Made by a program: the position numbers and the translations under genes. This document shows, piece after piece, positions 63,215 to 64,000 of a stretch of DNA of 64,000 nucleotides. Source of the DNA: Chlorops oryzae (lineage: Eukaryota; Arthropoda; Insecta; Diptera; Chloropidae); contig CM035807.1 of assembly GCA_020466095.1 (NCBI GenBank), positions 64,480,561 to 64,544,560 of the forward strand. The letters are read 5' to 3'. Positions within the stretch are counted from its first letter, which is position 1; each line of letters opens with the position of its first letter. The notes beneath the pieces are model-generated. The model had not been told where the DNA came from. It saw nothing but the letters and a program-made list of their open reading frames with translations, and did not search any database.

Positions 63215-64000
63215 TAAGTTTTTATACCCGACACACTCTGTGTCGAGGGTATATTGCGTTTGTTGGGTTGTGTGTAACACCCAGAACCAGTCGAGATAGA
63301 CCATACAAAATGTATATAGAAATGATCAGCGTCACCAGGAGATTCGATTTAGACATGTCCGTCTGTCTGTCTGTCTGTCTGTCCGTCTGTCTGTCTGTCC
63401 GTCTGTCTGTATACAGTTATCTTATCGAAGGAGTTGAGCTATCTTGACAAAATTTGGTATGCGTGCTCACGGGGACATGAGTAAGAACAAGTTCGAGAAT
63501 GGACCCGATCGGACCATTTTTAGGGGTACGTCCAGTACTAGGGTCTGTTATGAAAATCACAAAAACTGCTCTAAAACCTGAGTTTTTCAAGATATTTTGA
63601 TGAAACTTGGTATTTGAACATGTTTAAACGCAAGTAATATGATTTCAAAAAATTTGAAAAGTGGGCGTGGCATAAGGGCGTTTTTCGAAAATTGTCTCCT
63701 ACACCCGAAATACAAATGGGACTTGAACGAAAGTTGGCACGTATGCTTCCTCGATAGCCAGTAAAGTCCTCCCCAAAAATTTTTCGATAGAACCATTATT
63801 AAGGGTACCTCTAGTACTAGGGTCTGTCACAAAAATCTCAAAAATGCCTCAAAAGCGGACTTTGTTGAAATATTTCTATGAAACTTAGAATTTAAGCGTA
63901 TATATAGGGGTCCGATTAGAATCCCAAAAAAATTGAAAAACTGGGCGTGGCAAATGGGCGGTTTTTATAAAGAAATTAAACAAAAGTCGGTATATGGGGC
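63215..64000. repeat. Dispersed repeat with GTCT microsatellite, running off the window
   Basis: TTTTTATACCCGACACACTCTGTGTCGAGGGTATATTGCG opens the unit with a hairpin, followed by a GTCTGTCTGTCTGTC array (63359-63409) and words such as AAGTGGGCGTGGCA (63659) and GTACTAGGGTCTGT (63534 and 63816). The last two recur at a distance of about 280 bp, so the unit has an internal duplication. It resembles dispersed repeats common in flies; it is cut by the window edge. Confidence 0.6.

Overview
The window looks like a stretch of the nuclear genome of a higher (cyclorrhaphan) fly. It is AT-rich and dominated by transposable elements. Its only recognisable host gene is on the + strand: three internal exons of an insect big brain (bib) orthologue, a membrane protein of the aquaporin/MIP family. 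The exons are at 34798-34964, 57199-57325 and 62599-62806. Their splice phases match each other, all flanking sites are AG/GT, and the reading frames are open. The first NPA box is in the second exon; the second NPA box, the 5' coding exon and the C-terminal tail were not found and probably lie outside. The species is not determinable from the sequence; the dipteran assignment rests on bib similarity, on the Himar1-like mariner and on the other element families.

Left part (1-34.8 kb): a broken gypsy integrase with its 3' LTR (1-2690), a jockey-like LINE (about 2990-5353), a copia tail (5354-5890), a mariner of another lineage (6462-7741) between two CTAG-palindrome arrays, and a run of short non-autonomous DNA elements with readable target-site duplications (9836-10263, 10398-10951, 11262-11412, 13567-14109). 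Then come a reverse-strand BEL/Pao element (11.6-16.4 kb) split by a hAT-type fold-back element, a reverse-strand gypsy element (17.7-24.8 kb) that carries a Himar1-like mariner with an open transposase frame, a second LINE (24.96-28.76 kb), and a complete but dead CsRn1/Kabuki-type gypsy element with a 4-bp target-site duplication (29980-34282).

First bib intron (34965-57198, about 22.2 kb): an LTR fragment 50 bp from the splice donor, a relatively young gypsy element with 345-bp LTRs (35241-40152) placed in a TA repeat, an older degenerate gypsy element (about 40.7-45.6 kb) that may be the interrupted host of the first, an internally deleted BEL element (46305-52380) with a second Himar1-like mariner inside, a 101-bp tandem array, a solo LTR (54041-54844), and a pogo/Tigger (jerky-type) transposase remnant. 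Second bib intron (57326-62598): two MITEs and dispersed repeats with GACA/GACG microsatellites.

No functional tRNA, rRNA, CRISPR or bacterial operon was seen. Apart from bib, the only long open frames that look coherent are the mariner transposase (18666-19712), the RNase H/integrase end of the young gypsy element (38340-39812) and a 75-codon leader ORF in the reverse gypsy element (24072-23845). The nesting order gives a rough relative history: gypsy and BEL elements first, mariner and hAT-type elements into them later.
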